From: an uncultured Comamonadaceae bacterium | GTDB lineage: Bacteria > Pseudomonadota > Gammaproteobacteria > Burkholderiales > Burkholderiaceae | Assembly: GCA_946482115.1 (NCBI GenBank) | Contig: CAMLQP010000025.1 | Coordinates: 1 to 19,885, forward strand | DNA length: 19,885 nt | Direction: 5' to 3' | Shown: positions 1 through 7,745 of the stretch, piece by piece | How the letters are laid out: every line of letters begins with the position of its first letter | How positions within the stretch are numbered: the first letter of the stretch is position 1 | The notes under the pieces: generated by a model | Told to the model about the DNA's origin: nothing | Seen by the model: only the letters and a program-made list of their open reading frames with translations | Databases searched by the model: none | Translations under genes and position numbers: made by a program

Positions 1-347
1 ACGTGATGCTGGTGCTGCTGATCGTGTTCATCATCACCGTGCCGGTGATGAAACATGCGGTCAACGTGGACCTGCCCCAGGCCACCAACCAGCCCAGCCA
101 GGACAAGCCCGAGACCGTGCGCCTGAGCGTGGACGCCGACGGCAACTATTTCTGGAACGAGGCCCAGGTGTCGGATGAAGACCTGACGACGCGCCTGCAG
201 ACGGCCGCCGCCCAGGAACCCCAGCCCGAACTGCACATCCGCGGCGACAAGGCGGTGCGCTACGAGCGCGTGGCGCAGGCCATGGCCGCTGCCCAGTTCG
301 CCGGGGTGCGCAAGATCGGTTTCATCACCGAACCCCGCAACCGCTAA
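1..347 (+). CDS. exbD: ExbD/TolR-family biopolymer transport protein, 3' part (5' end outside window)
   Basis: This is the C-terminal part of an ExbD/TolR-type inner-membrane protein. Family members work with ExbB and TonB to pass proton-motive force to outer-membrane receptors. The visible frame opens inside the single transmembrane helix (VMLVLLIVFIITVPVM), which in ExbD follows the conserved membrane-embedded Asp; that Asp codon would be split by the window edge. The remaining roughly 100 residues form a periplasmic domain, with the typical closing pattern of a predicted strand and helix followed by VRKIGFITEP. The next gene, 20 bases downstream on the same strand, is hemP, so an exbB-exbD-hemP heme-uptake cluster is likely. 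The first ATG in the window is not the true start. TolR is the alternative, but the hemP neighbour favours ExbD. Confidence 0.88.
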   Translation, partial: VMLVLLIVFIITVPVMKHAVNVDLPQATNQPSQDKPETVRLSVDADGNYFWNEAQVSDEDLTTRLQTAAAQEPQPELHIRGDKAVRYERVAQAMAAAQFAGVRKIGFITEPRNR

Positions 348-367
348 GCCATTTCCAGGAGGCGACC

Positions 368-571
368 ATGACCCCCAGTCAGAACCGACCGACCCTGCAA
401 TTGCCCAGGCAAGCCGAACCCGTGGCCCAGACCACGGCAGCCAGCGAGGATGACAAGCCGCTGAACAGCGACGCCCTGTTGCAGGGACGAAAGACCGTGG
501 AGATTGCCCACAACGGCGCGACCTACCGCCTGCAGGCGACGCGCCAGGGCAAGCTCATTCTCACCAAGTAG
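368..571 (+). CDS. hemP: Hemin uptake protein HemP
   Basis: This 67-residue protein matches the HemP family. The disordered N-terminal half (about residues 1-30) is followed by the conserved core with LNSDALLQGRKTVEI, then HNGATYRLQATRQGKLILTK up to the end. HemP proteins are small and are found next to heme receptors and TonB/ExbBD genes. In some proteobacteria HemP activates transcription of the heme-receptor gene, but its role here is not shown by sequence. A good ribosome site, AGGAGG, lies just upstream at 357-362. It sits 20 bases after exbD, and a strong terminator follows at 592-627, so it appears to be the last gene of its operon. No heme receptor gene follows, which is a common position for one. 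Confidence 0.9.
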   Translation: MTPSQNRPTLQLPRQAEPVAQTTAASEDDKPLNSDALLQGRKTVEIAHNGATYRLQATRQGKLILTK

Positions 572-591
572 TTTCCGGTTTCATCGTGGGG

Positions 592-627
592 CGACCCGAC
601 GGGCACTCTGGCCCGCAGGTCGTTTTT
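592..627 (+). terminator. Rho-independent terminator after hemP
   Basis: A two-part stem pairs CGACC (592-596) with GGTCG (618-622), and CGGGC (600-604) with GCCCG (611-615). The parts are separated by a small internal loop and closed by a six-base loop. Five T follow directly at 623-627. It lies 20 bases after the hemP stop codon and should end the exbD-hemP transcript. The rest of the 572-691 gap shows no other convincing element. Confidence 0.8.
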
Positions 628-691
628 AGGGCAGCCAGGGGGATAGAACCCCGTTAGCCATCCGCTTTTTTCCGCGATTTTCCCGCCCGAA

Positions 692-1099
692 TCACAGCCC
701 GATGGCCGCGATGCCGGCCCGCGCGATCTGCGCATCCTCGTTGGACTTGACGCCGCTCACGCCCACGGCGCCGATGCACTGGCCGTCCTTCATGACCGGC
801 ACCCCGCCCTCCAGCATGCCCTCGAGCAGCGGCGCGCTCAGGAAGGAGGTGCGGCCGTTGTTGATCACGTCCTCGTAGATCTTGCTCTCGCGGCGGCCCA
901 TGGCAGCCGTGTGGGCCTTGGCCGGCGCGATGTGCGCGGAAATCGCCGCCGCGCCATCCAGGCGCTGCAGCCACAGCAGGTGGCCGCCGTCGTCCACGAT
1001 GGCGATGGTCACGGCCCAGCTGTTTTTGAGGGCTTCGGCCTCGGCGGCGGCGGCGATGGCCTTGACGTCGGCGAGTTCGAGAACGGCTTTGTTTTTCAT
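692..1099 (-). CDS. GlcG/HbpS-family (DUF336) heme-binding-like protein
   Basis: This 135-residue protein has the GlcG/HbpS (DUF336) fold from end to end. Visible marks are IAIVDDGGHLLWLQRLDGA (about 32-50), KAHTAAMGRRESK (about 61-73), and the Gly-rich GGVPVMKDGQCIGAVGVSGV (about 98-117). Family members include heme-binding HbpS of Streptomyces, cobalamin-adenosylating PduO C-domains and GlcG of the glycolate locus, so a biochemical role cannot be fixed from sequence. There is no signal peptide, so it is probably cytoplasmic. A purine-rich AGGAAAAG lies upstream of the ATG as ribosome site. It runs opposite to hemP and diverges from the Bax-inhibitor gene across a 119-base gap. Proximity to hemP hints at heme but is not proof. 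Confidence 0.85.
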   Translation of the reverse strand: MKNKAVLELADVKAIAAAAEAEALKNSWAVTIAIVDDGGHLLWLQRLDGAAAISAHIAPAKAHTAAMGRRESKIYEDVINNGRTSFLSAPLLEGMLEGGVPVMKDGQCIGAVGVSGVKSNEDAQIARAGIAAIGL

Positions 1100-1218
1100 G
1101 ATTGCAACTTTTCCTGACGATTGGGGTCTGTGAAAGGCATGACTGTAACGCGAGCCGTGCCTGCTACCATGGGCCGGCCCGATTTCATCGGTTCACCTTT
1201 CACCCGAGGAGCGCGACC

Positions 1219-1908
1219 ATGAACCCGACCGTTCACACCCCCGACCACGTCGGCACCGCCGCCGCCCTGGCGCAGCGCAACCGCGTGCTGCGCAACACCT
1301 ACTGGCTGCTGGCACTGTCCATGATTCCCACCGTGCTGGGCGCCTGGATCGGCGTGCAGACCGGCATCACCGCCGCGCTGACCGGCGGCGTCGGCCTGAT
1401 CGTCTTCCTCGCCGGCGCCTTCGGCTTCATGTTCGCGATCGAGAAGTTCAAGGACTCGGCCGCGGGCGTGCCCATCCTGCTGGGCTTCACCTTCTTCATG
1501 GGCCTGATGCTGTCGCGCCTGCTGGCCGTGGTGCTGGGCATGCAGAACGGCGCCTCGCTGGTGATGACGGCCTTTGGCGGCACTGGCCTGGTGTTCCTGG
1601 TCATGGCCAACCTGGCCAGCGTCATCAAGCGCGACCTCGAAGGCCTGGGCAAGTGGCTGTTCGTGGGCGCCATCGGCCTGCTGGTCGGCTCGGTCATCAA
1701 CGTGTTCGTGGGCAGCCCGGCGGGCATGGCGGTCATCGCCACCCTGGCCATCGTGATCTTCAGCCTCTACATGCTCTACGACCTCAAGCGCATCATCGAC
1801 GGCGGCGAGACCAACTACATCACCGCCACGCTGGGCCTGTACCTGAGCATCTACAACGTGTTCCAGAGCCTGCTGGCGATGCTGGGGATCTTCGGCGGCG
1901 AGGACTGA
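1219..1908 (+). CDS. Bax inhibitor-1/YccA family membrane protein
   Basis: This 229-residue integral membrane protein has about seven hydrophobic helices and very short loops, as expected for the Bax-inhibitor-1/YccA (UPF0005) family. Family signatures near the C-terminus include the last cytoplasmic loop with LYMLYDLKRIIDGGETNYI and a final helix with YLSIYNVFQSLLAMLG. Bacterial members such as YccA modulate FtsH proteolysis, and some are pH-dependent calcium leak channels; which applies here is unknown. The ATG at 1219 was chosen because GAGGA lies eight bases upstream and the protein then begins just before the first helix. The open frame continues to 1102, but that extension has no membrane or family features. 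A perfect hairpin follows the stop codon. Confidence 0.9.
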   Translation: MNPTVHTPDHVGTAAALAQRNRVLRNTYWLLALSMIPTVLGAWIGVQTGITAALTGGVGLIVFLAGAFGFMFAIEKFKDSAAGVPILLGFTFFMGLMLSRLLAVVLGMQNGASLVMTAFGGTGLVFLVMANLASVIKRDLEGLGKWLFVGAIGLLVGSVINVFVGSPAGMAVIATLAIVIFSLYMLYDLKRIIDGGETNYITATLGLYLSIYNVFQSLLAMLGIFGGED

Positions 1909-1913
1909 ACCCG

Positions 1914-1944
1914 GAAGAAAAGCCCGCTTCGCGGGCTTTTCTTC
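1914..1944 (+). terminator. Hairpin terminator after the Bax-inhibitor gene
   Basis: A perfect 14-bp stem pairs GAAGAAAAGCCCGC (1914-1927) with GCGGGCTTTTCTTC (1931-1944) around a TTC loop. The GC-rich top and T-rich 3' arm fit an intrinsic terminator. It starts five bases after the stop codon. The symmetric A/T tracts would let it work in both directions. Confidence 0.82.
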
Positions 1945-1976
1945 AAGTTGGGGGCGGATTGGCCGAAAATGAACCC

Positions 1977-2504
1977 ATGCGTGCACGTTTTTTCCTCCTG
2001 GCCCTGCCCGTCCTGCTGGCGGGCTGCGACCTGCTGGGCATAGAAACCTCGTCCCAGATCGAGGCCAAGAAGGAGGCCGAGGGCCGTGCCATCGGCAGCG
2101 CCTGCCGCCAGGCGGTGCGCAGCATCGAGGACTGCTACGGCCAGAACCCCAGGGCCCACAAGGCCGCCGTCTTCACCGGCTGGCGCGAGATGGACGAGTA
2201 CATGCGCCAGAACAACATCGCGGGCATGCCCTACAGCGACAAGAAGCTGCCCATGATCACCGAGAAGGCCGACGAGGTGCCGCCACCGGCGCAACAACAA
2301 GGCCAGGCGAAGGCCGCACCGGCGGGCGCCGTGCCCACCGCCGCGCGGCCCACGGTCGGCACGGTGGCGCCGGCGCGTCCGACCGTCGTGCCGGGCGCCG
2401 CCACGCCGCCCGCCCGGACCCCGACCGCACCGGCCACTTCGGCCACCCCGGGGGCAACGGGCACGCCGGCGGCACGCCCCGCGACACCCCCGCGCAACGG
2501 CTGA
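1977..2504 (+). CDS. Small Pro/Ala-rich lipoprotein of unknown function
   Basis: The 175-residue product begins with a short lipoprotein signal peptide, MRARFFLLALPVLLAGC. The lipobox LAGC puts the lipidated Cys at residue 17. The mature part has a compact charged segment (about 20-95) with two further Cys in the stretch SACRQAVRSIEDCYG that could form a disulfide. From about residue 100 it is a low-complexity Ala/Pro/Thr tail. I do not recognise a named family. The tail resembles a flexible linker through the periplasm or cell wall. The start at 1977 is set by the signal peptide; the ribosome site is weak. Its stop codon directly abuts the stop codon of the convergent rlmD at the palindrome TGATCA (2502-2507). 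Confidence 0.75.
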   Translation: MRARFFLLALPVLLAGCDLLGIETSSQIEAKKEAEGRAIGSACRQAVRSIEDCYGQNPRAHKAAVFTGWREMDEYMRQNNIAGMPYSDKKLPMITEKADEVPPPAQQQGQAKAAPAGAVPTAARPTVGTVAPARPTVVPGAATPPARTPTAPATSATPGATGTPAARPATPPRNG

Positions 2505-3965
2505 TCAGGGCCGCTCGAACACCGCCACGCTCTCGACGTGGGCGGTGTGCGGGAACATGTTGACCACCCCGGCCGCCGTGCAGCGGTATCCCGCCTGGTG
2601 CACCAGCAGGCCGGCGTCGCGCGCCAGCGTGGCGGGGTTGCAGCTCACGTAGACGATGCGGCGCGGCGGCTGCCAGGCGTCCGGGCCCTGCCCTACCGCC
2701 ACCGGCGTTTCGCCCTCTTCCACGTGGCCCAGCGACTGCTGGTGCAGGGCCGCCAGCGCCTTGGCAAGCGCGAAGGCGCCCTCGCGTGGCGGGTCCACCA
2801 GCCAGCGGTCGGCGCGGCCGTCGGCCACCAGCTGGGCCGGTGTCATCTCGAACAGGTTGCGCGCGACGAAACGCGTGGGCGCCCAGCGCTGGCCGGGATT
2901 GGCCTCACGGTTGTGCCGCGCGTTGTCGTCCGCGCGCTTCACCAGCGTCTCGCTGCCCTCGATGCCCAGCACCTCGCCGGCCTGGGTGGCCAGCGGCAGC
3001 GTGAAGTTGCCCAGGCCGCAGAACCAGTCGATCACGCGCTCGTGGGCCTGCACGTCCAGCAGACGCAGGGCGCGTGCCACCAGCACGCGGTTGATGTGCG
3101 GGTTGACCTGGGTGAAGTCGGTCGGCTTGAAGGGCATGCGCACGCCGAATTCGGGCAGCGCATAGGCCAGCTCCTGCCCGGGCGCGGGCTCGTCGAGCAG
3201 GCGCACCGTGTCCGGCCCCTTGGGCTGCAGCCACCACTGCACGCCGTGTTCGGCGGCGAAATCGCGCAGGCGCTGCAGGTCGCCATCGCTCAGGGGCTCC
3301 AGGTGGCGCAACACCAGCGCCGTCACCGTGTCGCCGCAGGCCAGCTCGATCTGCGGGCAGGTGTCGCGCGCCTGCATGCCGGCCACCAGCTCGCGCAGGC
3401 GCGGCAGCATGGCGCTCACGTGCGGCGGCAGCACCGGGCACACGCCCATGTCGGCCACGTAGCGGCTCTTGCGCTCGTGGAAGCCCACCAGCACCGTGCC
3501 TTTCTTGATCACGTGCCGCACCGACAGGCGGGCGCGGTAGCGGTAGCCCCAGGCAGGGCCTTCGATGGGGCGCAGCACGGTCTCGGCCCTGACCTTGGCC
3601 AGGTGCCAGAGGTTGTCCTCCAGCACGCGCTGCTTGATGGCCACCTGGGCGCCCATGTGCAGGTGCTGCATCTTGCAGCCGCCGCAGGCGCCGGCGTGCA
3701 GCCCGAAATGCGGGCAGCCGGGCGTCACGCGCTGGGACGAGGCCTTGTGCACGGCCGTCAGCGCGGCCTGCTCCCAGTTGTTCTTGCGCCGCTGAACCGT
3801 AGCGCTGACGAGTTCGCCGGGCAAGGCGCCGTCGATGAAGACCACCTTGCCGTCGGGCCGCCGGGCCACGCCCTGGGCTTCGATGTCGAGGGAGTCGATG
3901 GCCAGCCAGTCGGCGGGCAGATCGTTGTGACTGCCGGGGGAAACGGTATCGGGAGATGAAGACAT
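2505..3965 (-). CDS. rlmD: 23S rRNA (uracil-1939-C5)-methyltransferase RlmD
   Basis: The 486-residue enzyme methylates C5 of U1939 in 23S rRNA using S-adenosylmethionine. An N-terminal TRAM-like RNA-binding domain (about 17-75) is followed by cysteines of the [4Fe-4S] site at C84, C94, C97 and C176. The SAM-binding methyltransferase domain carries [16 protein letters not shown]. The catalytic Cys lies in [12 protein letters not shown], and the family ending [15 protein letters not shown] is present. Length and order fit RlmD (RumA). E. coli RlmD has its first two cluster Cys closer together, so the spacing C84-X9-C94 is a slight variation. In many betaproteobacteria it lies after nlpD-rpoS; here it follows nlpD directly across 116 bases. 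Confidence 0.93.
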   Translation of the reverse strand: MSSSPDTVSPGSHNDLPADWLAIDSLDIEAQGVARRPDGKVVFIDGALPGELVSATVQRRKNNWEQAALTAVHKASSQRVTPGCPHFGLHAGACGGCKMQHLHMGAQVAIKQRVLEDNLWHLAKVRAETVLRPIEGPAWGYRYRARLSVRHVIKKGTVLVGFHERKSRYVADMGVCPVLPPHVSAMLPRLRELVAGMQARDTCPQIELACGDTVTALVLRHLEPLSDGDLQRLRDFAAEHGVQWWLQPKGPDTVRLLDEPAPGQELAYALPEFGVRMPFKPTDFTQVNPHINRVLVARALRLLDVQAHERVIDWFCGLGNFTLPLATQAGEVLGIEGSETLVKRADDNARHNREANPGQRWAPTRFVARNLFEMTPAQLVADGRADRWLVDPPREGAFALAKALAALHQQSLGHVEEGETPVAVGQGPDAWQPPRRIVYVSCNPATLARDAGLLVHQAGYRCTAAGVVNMFPHTAHVESVAVFERP

Positions 3966-4004
3966 CCCGGGATTGTCTCAGGAGCCAAGACTTGATCAGC
4001 GCGA

Positions 4005-4081
4005 CCCGCCGCCGGGCCGCCCCAAGGCGGGTCAGCCCCCTCGGGGGGCAGCGACCCACACGCCGTGGAGAAGCGTGGGGG
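4005..4081 (-). repeat. Intergenic palindromic repeat, copy A (minus orientation)
   Basis: Read on the minus strand, this element starts with CCCCCACG directly after the nlpD stop codon. It continues through CACGGCGTGT (4058-4067), a G/C hairpin with GCCCCC at 4035-4040 against GGGGGC at 4044-4049, and ends in a GGCCCGGCGGCGGG-like tail. It aligns over nearly its whole length with copy B at 7652-7730. Both copies lie immediately 3' of a gene and in that gene's direction. It fills most of the nlpD-rlmD gap. It may act as a terminator or mRNA 3'-end stabiliser; it could also be a non-autonomous mobile repeat. Confidence 0.72.
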
Positions 4082-4954
4082 TCAACGCTTCGGGAGGAAG
4101 CCCATGGGATCGACCGGCTTGCCCTGGCGGCGCACCTCGAAGTGCAGCTTCACGCGGTCGGCGTCGCTGCTGCCCATCTCGGCGATCTTCTGGCCCTGGC
4201 GCACGGCCTGGTCTTCGCGCACCAGCAGCGACTGGTTGTGCGCGTAGGCGGTGAGGTAGGTGTTGTTGTGCTTGAGGATGATGAGGTTGCCATAGCCCCG
4301 CAGGCCGGCGCCGGCATAGACCACCCGGCCGTCGGCGGCCGCCAGCACGGGCTCGCCCAGGCGACCCCCGATGCCTATGCCCTTGTTGCGGGCCTCGTCG
4401 AAGGCGTCCACCACGCTGCCCTGGGCCGGCCAGATGAAGGCGAGCTCGTCGCCGCCCGGCGCGGCGGCAGGGGCGGGAGCCGGCGCGGGCGCCGGGGTCG
4501 CCGGGCCGGTGCTGGACAGCGGGCGGCCGGTGGCGCTGCTGGAGGGCACCGCCCCGACCACGGGCGCGCCCGGCGTGGCTGGCGCGGTCACGGGCGCCAC
4601 AGCCACCGCGGCAGGCGCGGCCACGGGCGGCGCCACGCGCAGCACCTGTCCCACTTCGATGCGGTTGGGGTCGGTCAGGCTGTTCCAGGCCTGGATGTCG
4701 CGCCAGTTCTGGCCGGTCTCCAGGCCGATGCGGATCAGCGTGTCGCCGGGGCGCACGGTGTAGTAGCCGGGCTTGCCGGCGTTCTCGGCGCCCGGCAGCT
4801 GGGCTGCGGCGGGGGCCGGGCTGCCCGGCATGCGGTCCGTCACCGGCGCCCGGTGGGAGCCCGGCGACGAGGCGCAACCCGCCAGAACGGCCAGTGCCAG
4901 GGCACACAGACCCACGCGGAAAGGGGAAACGGAAGTAGCAGCGGCTGTCGTCAT
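4082..4954 (-). CDS. nlpD: NlpD-type lipoprotein (LysM plus degenerate M23 peptidase domain)
   Basis: This 290-residue outer-membrane lipoprotein should activate a cell-wall amidase during septum splitting. A signal peptide ends in LAGC (Cys 27). A LysM peptidoglycan-binding domain (about 63-107, with YTVRPGDTLIRIG) is followed by an Ala/Pro linker and a C-terminal M23 domain (about 170-288). The M23 zinc ligands are degraded: the usual HxGxD region reads NKGIGIGG, as in E. coli NlpD, so it is expected to be a non-catalytic activator. The ATG at 4954 is preferred over an in-frame ATG at 5011. It has an SD (GAGG within 4961-4970) and gives a normal-length signal peptide. The 5011 start would overlap the pcm stop as ATGA, so translational coupling from there remains possible. 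Confidence 0.9.
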   Translation of the reverse strand: MTTAAATSVSPFRVGLCALALAVLAGCASSPGSHRAPVTDRMPGSPAPAAAQLPGAENAGKPGYYTVRPGDTLIRIGLETGQNWRDIQAWNSLTDPNRIEVGQVLRVAPPVAAPAAVAVAPVTAPATPGAPVVGAVPSSSATGRPLSSTGPATPAPAPAPAPAAAPGGDELAFIWPAQGSVVDAFDEARNKGIGIGGRLGEPVLAAADGRVVYAGAGLRGYGNLIILKHNNTYLTAYAHNQSLLVREDQAVRQGQKIAEMGSSDADRVKLHFEVRRQGKPVDPMGFLPKR

Positions 4955-4960
4955 GTCGGA

Positions 4961-4970
4961 AACCTCACCT
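4961..4970 (-). promoter_or_regulatory. Ribosome binding site that sets the nlpD start
   Basis: On the minus strand AGGTGAGGTT lies six bases before the ATG at 4954. The upstream candidate ATG at 5011 has no comparable purine-rich site. This supports the shorter NlpD with a conventional lipoprotein signal. Confidence 0.6.
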
Positions 4971-5007
4971 GTACCTCTCCCGTGCGAGACGCAGGGGAGC
5001 CGGTCAG

Positions 5008-5775
5008 TCATACAACGCCCGATTTTAGGGGCACGAAATGGACCGGCTCCAGCACGGTCTGTGTCAGGCCGGATGCGGTCCTGTCTATGACCACGAGGTG
5101 CTGGCGCCCCGGCTGCAGCGCGGCCGGCGCCACCAAGCGCCCGCCCACCGCCAGCTGATCGGTCCAGGCCGGGGGAATGGACTCTCCGCCGGCCGCCGCG
5201 ACGATGCCCGCGTAGGGCGCGCCGGCCGGGTAGCCCAGCATGCCGTCGCCCAGCAGCAGGTGCAGGTTGGGCACGCGCAGGGGCCGCAGGTTGGCGCGCG
5301 CCTTCTCGTGCAGGCCGCGCAGGCGCTCGATGCTGTAGACCTCGCGCGCGAGCAGCGCCATCACGGCCGCCTGGTAGCCGCAGCCGGTGCCGATCTCCAG
5401 CACGCGGCCCAGCGGCTGGGTGCGGCCCTGCATGAGCAGCTCCAGCATGCGCGCCACCACGTTGGGCTTGGAGATGGTCTGTCCCAGGCCTATGGGCAGG
5501 CTGGTGTCCTCGTAGGCCTGGTTCACCAGCGCCGTGTCGACGAAGCGGTGCCGCTCCACCGTGCCCATGGCGGACAGCACCAGGGGGTGTCCGATGCCCT
5601 GGGCGGCCAGCTTGCGCACCATGGCCTGGCGCACGGCGTGGGAATCGAGGCCGACGCCGTGCGCCGGCGCCGGGCGGACCGCCGGCGCAGCCACAGCTGG
5701 CCGGGCCGGCACGGGTGGCGCGGCGGCGGGCGCCAGCCGTGCGGGAAATCCCGGTCTGGGCTTGGGAGTGGCCAT
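5008..5775 (-). CDS. pcm: Protein-L-isoaspartate O-methyltransferase
   Basis: The 255-residue enzyme methylates abnormal L-isoaspartyl residues in aged proteins, starting their repair, with S-adenosylmethionine as donor. The core begins at about residue 42. The family region with YEDTSLPIGLGQTISKP is followed by SAM motif I EIGTGCGYQAAVMA and the post-motif GDGMLGYP. The first 40 residues are an Ala/Pro-rich extension absent from the roughly 208-residue E. coli enzyme; no earlier or later start is clearly better. It lies 3 bases after surE and its stop overlaps the longer nlpD frame, so surE-pcm-nlpD is one operon, as in many gamma- and betaproteobacteria. Confidence 0.93.
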   Translation of the reverse strand: MATPKPRPGFPARLAPAAAPPVPARPAVAAPAVRPAPAHGVGLDSHAVRQAMVRKLAAQGIGHPLVLSAMGTVERHRFVDTALVNQAYEDTSLPIGLGQTISKPNVVARMLELLMQGRTQPLGRVLEIGTGCGYQAAVMALLAREVYSIERLRGLHEKARANLRPLRVPNLHLLLGDGMLGYPAGAPYAGIVAAAGGESIPPAWTDQLAVGGRLVAPAALQPGRQHLVVIDRTASGLTQTVLEPVHFVPLKSGVV

Positions 5776-5778
5776 GTC

Positions 5779-6546
5779 TCAGCGGCCCGCCTGCAGGCCG
5801 GCCATGGCCTGGGCCCAGTAGGTCAGGCCGTGGTGGTCGGTCAGGTCGATCTGCAGCGGCGTGACGGTGGCGTAGCCCTGCGCGGTGGCGTGGAAATCGG
5901 TGCCCTCTCCGTCATCGCGGGCGGGCCCGGCGCCGCCTATCCAGTACATGGTCTCGCCGCGCGGGTTGACCTGGGTGATCACCGGCTGGGCAGCGTGCCG
6001 GCGGCCCAGGCGGGTGACCTTGAAGCCCTGGATCTCGTCCAGCGGCCGGTTGGGGATGTTGACGTTGAGCAGCCAGGGCTCGACGCGCGGCGCGTTCAGC
6101 CCCCTGATGAGGCCGGCCACCAGCTCGGCGGCCTTGGCGGCAGCGGCGTCGAGGTGGCTCCAGCCCTTCTCGGTCTGGGAGAACGCGATGGCCGGCACGC
6201 CGAACAGGTAGCCCTCCATGGCCGCGCCCACGGTGCCTGAATAGATGGTGTCGTCGCCCATGTTGGCGCCGTTGTTGATGCCGGAGACCACCAGGTCGGG
6301 CTTGTAGCCCAGCAGGCCGGTCAGGGCGATGTGGACGCAGTCGGCCGGCGTGCCGTTGACGTAGCGAAAGCCGTTGGGCGCCGTATGCACGTACAGCGGC
6401 GAATGCAGGCTGAGCGCGTTGGACTTGGCGCTGTTGTTCTGCTCCGGCGCCACCACGTCGACCTCCCCCAGGGAGCACAGGGCCTCGTGCAGCGCGACGA
6501 TGCCCGGGGCCTGGTAGCCGTCGTCGTTGGACAGGAGAATCTTCAT
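5779..6546 (-). CDS. surE: 5'/3'-nucleotidase SurE
   Basis: This 255-residue metal-dependent nucleoside-monophosphate phosphatase belongs to the stationary-phase survival operon. Metal-binding residues are visible: D8-D9 in [13 protein letters not shown]39 in [12 protein letters not shown], and Asn in [19 protein letters not shown] (about 87-105). Length is normal for the family. The ATG at 6546 was chosen because SurE proteins begin [10 protein letters not shown]. The frame runs on to 6645, but that adds an unrelated Arg-rich leader. It is the first gene of surE-pcm-nlpD and diverges from the oxidoreductase gene across 116 bases. Confidence 0.95.
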   Translation of the reverse strand: MKILLSNDDGYQAPGIVALHEALCSLGEVDVVAPEQNNSAKSNALSLHSPLYVHTAPNGFRYVNGTPADCVHIALTGLLGYKPDLVVSGINNGANMGDDTIYSGTVGAAMEGYLFGVPAIAFSQTEKGWSHLDAAAAKAAELVAGLIRGLNAPRVEPWLLNVNIPNRPLDEIQGFKVTRLGRRHAAQPVITQVNPRGETMYWIGGAGPARDDGEGTDFHATAQGYATVTPLQIDLTDHHGLTYWAQAMAGLQAGR

Positions 6547-6662
6547 TGCAGGGATTCTAGGGTCTGGCCGCCGTCGCCCAAGGGACAAACGGACCGTGTG
6601 GATGGCCGGCACCCTGCCTATCATGCGACGCAAGCCATACCTCAAGCACCAAGGAGACCGCC

Positions 6663-7649
6663 ATGCACGCCTGGCTCTGCGAAAACCCCGTCGGCGTCGA
6701 CGCCCTGACCTGGAAGGAGCTGCCCACGCCCACGCCCCAGGCCGGCGAGGTGCTGGTCGAGATCAAGGCCGCGAGCCTGAACTTCCCCGATCTGCTGATC
6801 GTGCAGAACAAGTACCAGATGAAACCACCCCTGCCCTTCGTGCCGGGCGCCGAGTACGCGGGCGTGGTGCAGGCGGTGGGCGAAGGCGTGCGGCACCTGC
6901 GGCCGGGCCAGCGCGTGGCCTGCTTCGGCGGCACCGGCGGGTTCGGCACCCACACGGTGGCACCGGCGGCACTGTGCATGCCACTGCCCGACAGCTTCAG
7001 CTTCGTCGACGCAGCCGCCTTCGTGCTCATCTACGCCACCTCCCACCACGCGCTGATCGACCGGGCCGCGCTCAAGGCCGGCGAGACGGTGCTGATCCTG
7101 GGCGCGGCCGGCGGCGTGGGCACGGCGGCGATCCAGATCGCCAAGGCGGCGGGCGCGCGCGTGGTCGCCGCCGCGTCCAGCGACGACAAGTGCGCGCTGT
7201 GCCGCGAACTCGGTGCCGACGCCACCATCAACTACAGCGAGCACACGCCTGCCGGCACGCTGCGTGAAGCCATCAAGGCCGCCACCGGCGGCAAGGGCCC
7301 GGACGTGATCTACGACCCGGTGGGCGGCGATTTCGCCGAGCCGGCCTTCCGCTCCATCGCCTGGCGCGGGCGCTACCTGGTGGTGGGTTTCGCCAGCGGC
7401 CCCATCCCCTCGCTGCCGCTGAACCTGGCGCTGCTCAAGGGCGCGTCGGTGGTCGGCGTGTTCTGGGGCGAGGCGGCCAAGCGGGAGCCGCAGGCCAACC
7501 TGGCCATGATGCAGGCGCTGGTGCAGTGGTACCAGGAAGGCAAGGTCAAGCCGGCGATCGACCGCACCCTGCCCATGGCGGAACTCAAGCAGGCCTATGC
7601 CGTGATGGCCTCGCGCGGGGTCAAGGGCAAGCTGGTTCTCGTGAACTGA
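6663..7649 (+). CDS. NADPH:quinone oxidoreductase family protein (zinc-free MDR)
   Basis: This 328-residue medium-chain dehydrogenase/reductase is of the quinone oxidoreductase type. The N-terminal GroES-like domain contains [16 protein letters not shown] and [12 protein letters not shown]. The Rossmann domain carries the nucleotide motif [15 protein letters not shown] (about 143-157). The structural-zinc cysteines of alcohol dehydrogenases are missing, which fits QOR enzymes that reduce quinones or enones with NADPH. The substrate cannot be inferred. AAGGAG at 6650-6655 is a good ribosome site. It appears monocistronic: repeat copy B follows the stop codon by two bases and may end the transcript. 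Confidence 0.88.
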   Translation: MHAWLCENPVGVDALTWKELPTPTPQAGEVLVEIKAASLNFPDLLIVQNKYQMKPPLPFVPGAEYAGVVQAVGEGVRHLRPGQRVACFGGTGGFGTHTVAPAALCMPLPDSFSFVDAAAFVLIYATSHHALIDRAALKAGETVLILGAAGGVGTAAIQIAKAAGARVVAAASSDDKCALCRELGADATINYSEHTPAGTLREAIKAATGGKGPDVIYDPVGGDFAEPAFRSIAWRGRYLVVGFASGPIPSLPLNLALLKGASVVGVFWGEAAKREPQANLAMMQALVQWYQEGKVKPAIDRTLPMAELKQAYAVMASRGVKGKLVLVN

Positions 7650-7651
7650 AG

Positions 7652-7730
7652 CCCCCAGGCTCCGCACGGCGTGTCGTCGCAGCCCCCCCCCGAGGGGGCT
7701 GCGCTGCCTGGGGGCGCCCTGGCGGCAGCG
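7652..7730 (+). repeat. Intergenic palindromic repeat, copy B (plus orientation)
   Basis: The element has nested stems. GCCCCCAGGC (7651-7660) pairs with GCCTGGGGGC (7706-7715). Inside it CGCAGCCCCC (7678-7687) pairs with GGGGGCTGCG (7694-7703). CACGGCGTGT at 7665-7674 and GAGGGGGCTG at 7692-7701 are identical to segments of copy A. It starts two bases after the stop codon, in the direction of the upstream gene. It also holds a run of nine C (7683-7691), and a 12-bp palindrome GCAGCGCGCTGC follows at 7725-7736. Confidence 0.75.
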
Positions 7731-7745
7731 CGCTGCGGCCCCCAC

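Noticed and set aside
638..652. Small hairpin GGGG...CCCC after the hemP terminator
   Set aside because: The stem is only four to five base pairs with no T tract on either side; not a convincing terminator for the minus-strand gene.
2538..3959. Long plus-strand open frame (473 codons) opposite rlmD
   Set aside because: It is a low-complexity His/Gln/Gly/Arg-rich shadow of a clear RlmD gene, typical of antisense frames in high-GC DNA.
3966..4081. Remnant of rpoS between nlpD and rlmD
   Set aside because: No sigma-70 region 2 or 4 peptide was recognisable in the short gap; it holds only the palindromic repeat and a short unstructured stretch.
4955..5011. Longer nlpD start at 5011
   Set aside because: It would put 19 extra residues before a standard lipoprotein signal and has no good ribosome site, although its ATGA overlap with pcm is notable.
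3956..5158. Plus-strand open frame of 400 codons across nlpD
   Set aside because: It is a His/Gly/Arg-rich shadow spanning two intergenic regions and a solid NlpD gene.
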